20,754 nucleotides of DNA from Hyphomicrobiales bacterium (lineage in GTDB: Bacteria; Pseudomonadota; Alphaproteobacteria; Rhizobiales; JAJFHC01): contig JAJFHC010000245.1 in the NCBI GenBank assembly GCA_021775835.1, positions 1-20,754 of the forward strand. The letters are read 5' to 3'. The position numbers were made by a program, and so were the translations under genes. The notes under the pieces were generated by a model that saw only the letters and a program-made list of their open reading frames with translations, searched no databases and was not told the DNA's origin. Below, in pieces: positions 17,396 through 20,754 of this stretch (the first letter of the stretch is position 1; each line of letters starts with the position of its first letter).

Positions 17396-18448
17396 ATGGC
17401 AACCGAGATAGCATCCGAAGAGCCCCAACTGATCGTTGAACGCCGTGGCGGGTCTGGTCTGATTACTCTCAACCGGCCTAAAGCACTCAATGCCCTGACC
17501 CTTGACATGGTTCGGGAAATGCATCCTCTGCTTGAGGAATGGGCATCAGATCCTGAGATTGACCGGGTGATCGTGGATTCTGCCGGTGACCGTGCTTTCT
17601 GCGCCGGCGGTGACATTCGCGCGCTTTATGACTGGGGGCAGGCGGGTGATCCCAATGTCATCAATTTCTACCGCGAAGAATATCAACTCAACGTGGCCAT
17701 CAAGCGCTATCCCAAACCGTACGTTGCGCTGATGAACGGCATTACCATGGGCGGCGGTGTCGGCGTGTCGGTACACGGGTCCCATCGGATTGCCACGGAA
17801 AACCTCACCTTTGCCATGCCGGAAACAGGCATCGGGTTGTTTCCGGATGTCGGGGGCACGTATTTCCTGCCGCGCTTTCCGGGTGAACTCGGCCTGTACC
17901 TCGGGTTGACAGGTGGAAGGTTGAAGGCGGCCGACGCGCTTTATGCCGGAATTGCGGACAGCTTCGTACCGGCAGATCGCTTGAAAGTCCTGCGGGACGA
18001 TCTGGCCGACGGTGGCGATGTGGACGGGACAATTGCAAAACATGCTGCCGATCCCGGGCCTGCCGGCATTGTCGAACAACAGCAACAGATCGACTTGGCG
18101 TTTGGCGAAGCCTCGCTGCAGGAAATACTCAGCACGTTGCGCGGTGATGGTGACGAGTGGTCCTTGAAAACGGCGGAAACCATTTCCGGCAAATCGCCGA
18201 CCAGTATCCGGCTGGCGTTTCGGCAAATCAGGGAAGGGGCGACCCTTTCCTTTGAAGATTGCATGCGGCTGGAGTTTCGTCTGGTGAACCGTGTCATGCG
18301 AGCCCATGACTTTTATGAAGGAACACGGGCCGTGGTCATCGACAAGGACCTGGCGCCCAAGTGGCAGCCAGCCTCACTGCAAGCCGTAACCGATGAACTG
18401 ATTGACGGTTATTTTGCGCCACTGGGCGATGAGGAACTTGCCTTGTAG
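17396..18448 (+). CDS. 3-hydroxyisobutyryl-CoA hydrolase (crotonase superfamily)
   Basis: A 350-residue crotonase-fold enzyme that hydrolyses 3-hydroxyisobutyryl-CoA to free 3-hydroxyisobutyrate in the valine pathway. AFCAGGDIRALYDWG (68-82) is the oxyanion-hole loop, and GITMGGGVGVSVHG (115-128) the second. E143 in MPETGIG and D151 in FPDVGGTY match the catalytic Glu/Asp pair of human HIBCH. The length, longer than simple enoyl-CoA hydratases (~260), also fits HIBCH. The ATG lies four bases after the upstream stop, with GAGG overlapping that stop, so translation is probably coupled to the dehydrogenase. The next gene, mmsB, starts 92 bases later. Confidence 0.93.
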   Translation: MATEIASEEPQLIVERRGGSGLITLNRPKALNALTLDMVREMHPLLEEWASDPEIDRVIVDSAGDRAFCAGGDIRALYDWGQAGDPNVINFYREEYQLNVAIKRYPKPYVALMNGITMGGGVGVSVHGSHRIATENLTFAMPETGIGLFPDVGGTYFLPRFPGELGLYLGLTGGRLKAADALYAGIADSFVPADRLKVLRDDLADGGDVDGTIAKHAADPGPAGIVEQQQQIDLAFGEASLQEILSTLRGDGDEWSLKTAETISGKSPTSIRLAFRQIREGATLSFEDCMRLEFRLVNRVMRAHDFYEGTRAVVIDKDLAPKWQPASLQAVTDELIDGYFAPLGDEELAL

Positions 18449-18540
18449 AGTAATGAAAGAAGTACCCAGGCAGTTTTGCAAATGTGGCGGTGTCCGAAGG
18501 TGACGACTCAGAGCGAAGATTCAAGAGGAGCATGCAGGTA

Positions 18541-19431
18541 ATGGCGACAATCGGTTTTGTGGGTTTGGGCAACATGGGTGGTCCCATGGCTGTCAACCTT
18601 GTAAAGGCGGGCCATACGGTCAATGGGTTTGACCTGTCTTCAGATGCGGTCGCCCGGTTTACCAGTGCGGGTGGCAATGCGGTGAGTTCTGCGGTGGAAA
18701 CCGTACAGGGGGCGGATGCCGTCGTTACAATGTTGCCCGCCGGCAAGCATGTTCGCTCTGTATACATGGGAGAGGGCGGGCTGCTGCAGGCCGCTGCTGA
18801 AGGCACCGTGTTCATCGATTCCTCGACCATCGATGTCGCCAGTGCTCGCGATGTTGCAGCAGAAGCGGCCGGCAAGAGCATGGCCATGGTCGACGCGCCG
18901 GTATCGGGGGGTACGGTCGGTGCCGAAGCGGGAACCCTTACCTTCATGGTGGGCGGGCCCGATGGTGACTATGAAAGAGCGTTACCCTTGCTCGAAGTCA
19001 TGGGCAAGACCATCGTCCATGCCGGTGGTGCCGGAAACGGGCAGGCGGCCAAGATCTGCAACAACATGATCCTGGGCATTTCCATGATAGGTGTCGGCGA
19101 GGCATTTGTTCTTGCGGAAAAGCTCGGACTGGATCACCAGAAACTCTTCGATATCTCGTCAACCGCATCCGGCCAGTGCTGGTCACTGACGACCTATTGT
19201 CCGGTTCCAGGTCCGGTGCCGACGTCGCCTGCCAACCGGGACTATCAGGCAGGCTTTACCGCCGCCATGATGCTCAAGGATCTCAAACTGGCCCAGGAAG
19301 CTGCACAATCGTCCAATGCCGCAACACCATTGGGGGCCCAGGCCATGGCCCTTTACAGTCTGTTCGCCGCAGCAGGCCATGAAGAAGTAGACTTCTCGGG
19401 TATTATAAAGATGTTGCGAGGGGGCGAATAA
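18541..19431 (+). CDS. mmsB: 3-hydroxyisobutyrate dehydrogenase
   Basis: A 296-residue NAD-dependent enzyme converting 3-hydroxyisobutyrate to methylmalonate semialdehyde. GFVGLGNMGGPMAVNL (5-20) is the Rossmann/signature stretch, DAPVSGGTVGAEAGTL (118-133) the substrate site, and K171 in GNGQAAKICNNM the catalytic lysine. The block SSTASGQCWSLTTYCPVPGPVP is the characteristic MmsB element, absent from the other dehydrogenase at 8423. The frame is open to 18484 and an ATG occurs at 18532. The ATG at 18541 gives the normal length and start (MATIGFVGLG), with AGAGGAG about ten bases upstream. It is third in the valine block. mmsA is not in the window. Confidence 0.95.
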   Translation: MATIGFVGLGNMGGPMAVNLVKAGHTVNGFDLSSDAVARFTSAGGNAVSSAVETVQGADAVVTMLPAGKHVRSVYMGEGGLLQAAAEGTVFIDSSTIDVASARDVAAEAAGKSMAMVDAPVSGGTVGAEAGTLTFMVGGPDGDYERALPLLEVMGKTIVHAGGAGNGQAAKICNNMILGISMIGVGEAFVLAEKLGLDHQKLFDISSTASGQCWSLTTYCPVPGPVPTSPANRDYQAGFTAAMMLKDLKLAQEAAQSSNAATPLGAQAMALYSLFAAAGHEEVDFSGIIKMLRGGE

Positions 19432-19578
19432 GCATCCGTCAATAAGTTGTTTAGCATTTGAATCTAAACGCAAATTAACCTTGCTACTTAATCAGATCTT
19501 AGTCTGCCTGTTCTATGTTGCCTATTATGAGGTGGGGGTAGGGACCATCCAATAAAAACTTGAGGGCAGGTGTCTAAA

Positions 19579-20088
19579 ATGAATATTGCCACGCAAGCGG
19601 TTCCCGCAGAAAGCGAAGCAGGGTCTGAAGAGATCACGCCTCGCTACCTCGAGGCGCTTACGTTGATCGAACGGCTTCACCGCCGTTTGCTTGACGTTAT
19701 CAAGGACGAGTTCGAACGGCTGGGACGGCCGGAAGTGAACAGTGTCCAGGCGCTTTTGCTGTTCAACATCGGCGATGCCGAGTTGACGGCGGGTGAGCTG
19801 AGGAGTCGAGGCCATTATCTGGGCTCCAACGTGTCTTACAACCTCAAGAAGCTTGTAGATGCGGGGTATATCCATCATGAACGTTCGGAAACAGATCGGC
19901 GTTCAGTGCGTGTGCGGTTGACCGACAAGGGTCAGGAAGTGCGTTCGCGTGTGGATCAGCTTTACCAAAAACATATCAGCTCGCTCGAGCAGGTCGGCGG
20001 TGTCAGCACCGACGATCTCGATCGCCTCAATGTGGCGCTCGTTCGTCTCGAACGGTTCTGGACCGATCACATCCGGTACAGGCTGTAA
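19579..20088 (+). CDS. MarR family transcriptional regulator, LdtR-like
   Basis: A 169-residue winged-helix regulator. The helix ITPRYLEALTLIERLHRRLLDVI (about 19-41) leads into the DNA-binding domain, with recognition helix GSNVSYNLKKLVDAGYI (about 82-98) and wing RSETDRRSVRVRLTDKG (102-118). It strongly resembles LdtR, a MarR-type regulator that in Candidatus Liberibacter asiaticus controls the L,D-transpeptidase gene ldtP. That assignment is from memory of the family. A GTG at 19570 is in frame, but GAGGG sits only three bases before it; the ATG at 19579 has AGG eight bases upstream and is preferred slightly. It is followed by a strong terminator, so it forms a single-gene transcript unless its promoter lies within the preceding block. 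Confidence 0.9.
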   Translation: MNIATQAVPAESEAGSEEITPRYLEALTLIERLHRRLLDVIKDEFERLGRPEVNSVQALLLFNIGDAELTAGELRSRGHYLGSNVSYNLKKLVDAGYIHHERSETDRRSVRVRLTDKGQEVRSRVDQLYQKHISSLEQVGGVSTDDLDRLNVALVRLERFWTDHIRYRL

Positions 20089-20127
20089 CCAACAAAAACA
20101 ATAACGGTTGCAGACGCTGAAATATTG

Positions 20128-20163
20128 CCCCCGGTTTGTCGCTGAGACGAACCGGGGGTTTTT
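20128..20163 (+). terminator. Rho-independent terminator
   Basis: The stem CCCCCGGTT (20128-20136) pairs exactly with AACCGGGGG (20150-20158). It extends inward by a G-T wobble and three more pairs, giving a 13-pair stem with a five-base loop GCTGA. TTTTT follows at 20159-20163. It lies 40 bases after the LdtR-like stop and is the clearest terminator in the window. Confidence 0.93.
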
Positions 20164-20574
20164 CGTTTGTAGTGGTGTGTTTCCCCAGATGCCGTCAGTG
20201 GCGGCCGCGAATCTTCAGGATTCCGGTTTTGTGCTGATTGAAGCTGGAAAACAGCGCCGGGTGTCCCAATACAGACATAATTGAAGTGCTTGTATCGAGA
20301 CTTGACATTACCAAGATCCTGAATCGCACGTTTTTCCGGAATCCGGATGCAGAATGCGAATATTTCGCGAGGATTGGCGGCTTGTGGGGCGGAATTCGAA
20401 TTTGATTTGATGGCGCGGCGTGAAAGCCGTGTGGCTTGAAAGTAACGTCTTCAAGCCTAAGTGAAGTAACTGGACCTTATGGCCTTTGACCAGCTTTGCC
20501 AATATTGCTATGAACGACTCAAATAGGCTTGCTGTGCGGCGGGCATTTCTAATTTACGACAAAGGAACCGTTTG
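20164..20574. other. Gene-free stretch before a truncated gene; promoter and leader region
   Basis: 411 bases without a convincing gene. A 64-codon minus-strand frame (20308-20502) has no family features. TTGACA occurs at about 20303-20308, without a good -10 box at the right distance. A loose dyad occurs at 20223-20260: CCGG/CCGG outside, GCTG/CAGC inside. Two clean hairpins lie at 20414-20457. AAGGA at 20562-20566 is the ribosome-binding site for the gene starting at 20575. Confidence 0.5.
20414..20457 (+). promoter_or_regulatory. Two tandem hairpins in the probable leader of the truncated gene
   Basis: First hairpin: six pairs around the loop GTGAAA, with CGGC at 20416-20419 pairing GCCG at 20426-20429 and two outer pairs, one a wobble. 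Second: GGCTTGAA at 20433-20440 exactly complements TTCAAGCC at 20450-20457, with a nine-base loop. They lie 118 bases before the GTG start. The second dyad could also be a protein-binding site, for example for the LdtR-like regulator upstream. Confidence 0.35.
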
Positions 20575-20754
20575 GTGGTGAAGTATTACGATTCCAGTGT
20601 GACTGCCGGAAATATTGTAAGGGTTGATTCCGGCTCTACGGAACGCGGCAAGCCGTCGGGCATGTCGCTTGGCGGTTTCAAACATTGGGGTTGGCGACGC
20701 GGTATGATGTTCGCCGCAGCCGTGGCCCTATTGTCGTTTGGCAGTGTAGGGTCG
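20575..20754 (+). CDS. N-terminal fragment of a membrane-anchored or exported protein, cut by the window end
   Basis: An open frame begins at a GTG (20575), with AAGGA eight bases upstream, and runs without a stop through the last base. It gives 60 residues. The first ~40 are polar; then HWGWRRG is followed by MMFAAAVALLSFGSVGS, a positively charged turn before a hydrophobic stretch, as in a signal peptide or N-terminal anchor. A second GTG follows directly at 20578. The function cannot be read from this much. Because it sits behind an LdtR-like regulator, an L,D-transpeptidase or other cell-wall enzyme is a reasonable guess by analogy with ldtR/ldtP, but it is only a guess. Confidence 0.6.
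   Translation, partial: MVKYYDSSVTAGNIVRVDSGSTERGKPSGMSLGGFKHWGWRRGMMFAAAVALLSFGSVGS

Noticed and set aside
17546..18307. 253-codon minus-strand frame opposite the 3-hydroxyisobutyryl-CoA hydrolase
   Set aside because: Antisense shadow of a gene with intact catalytic residues; no recognisable fold or plausible ribosome-binding site.
20308..20502. 64-codon minus-strand frame in the gene-free region
   Set aside because: No family features, and it overlaps the hairpins that belong more naturally to the downstream gene's leader.

Overview
The window reads as chromosomal DNA of an alphaproteobacterium, probably a Rhodospirillales-like or related environmental heterotroph. I infer this from several features: a Mg-type HemB, a Bpt aminoacyl-transferase, a MarR-type regulator of the LdtR kind, and a high density of acyl-CoA, short-chain dehydrogenase, luciferase-like and phytanoyl-dioxygenase genes. 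Species cannot be given from sequence alone. Coding density is high. There are no tRNA or rRNA genes, no insertion sequences, no CRISPR array and no phage genes.

Layout. (1) Bases 1-815: a VOC/glyoxalase-like gene and a 73-residue protein of unknown function, both on +. (2) Bases 816-6495: five genes all on the minus strand. In order of transcription they are a LysR regulator, an epoxide-hydrolase-like alpha/beta hydrolase, an SLC13-type transporter with two RCK_C domains, Bpt (N-end-rule leucyl-transferase) and a phytanoyl-CoA-dioxygenase-family protein. (3) Bases 6633-10405: a small conserved protein divergent from lysR, then threonine ammonia-lyase (-), a beta-hydroxyacid dehydrogenase (+) and hemB (-). 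(4) Bases 10582-16114: a GNAT acetyltransferase (-), a sulfotransferase (+), an HMG-CoA-lyase-like gene (+), an SDR and a luciferase-like oxidoreductase translationally coupled on -, and a polysaccharide pyruvyl transferase (+). (5) Bases 16252-19431: a three-gene valine-catabolic block on + (isobutyryl-CoA dehydrogenase, 3-hydroxyisobutyryl-CoA hydrolase, 3-hydroxyisobutyrate dehydrogenase). (6) Bases 19579-20754: an LdtR-like MarR regulator with a strong terminator, a gene-free stretch with hairpins, and the start of a further gene cut by the window end.

How the genes work together. The clearest unit is the valine block, whose three enzymes cover consecutive steps from isobutyryl-CoA to methylmalonate semialdehyde. 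The methylmalonate-semialdehyde dehydrogenase (mmsA) that would follow is not here. Threonine ammonia-lyase and the HMG-CoA-lyase-like protein fit the same general theme of amino-acid and short acyl-CoA metabolism. The sulfotransferase and the pyruvyl transferase stand apart as isolated glycan-modification-type genes.

I found no convincing novel multi-gene system. The most useful leads are the truncated gene and structured leader behind the LdtR-like regulator, the HMG-CoA-lyase-like enzyme with an altered metal-site motif, the two orphan surface-modification genes, and the LysR/hydrolase/small-protein arrangement. Many start codons here had to be reassigned from the longest reading frame, and the reason is given in each entry.
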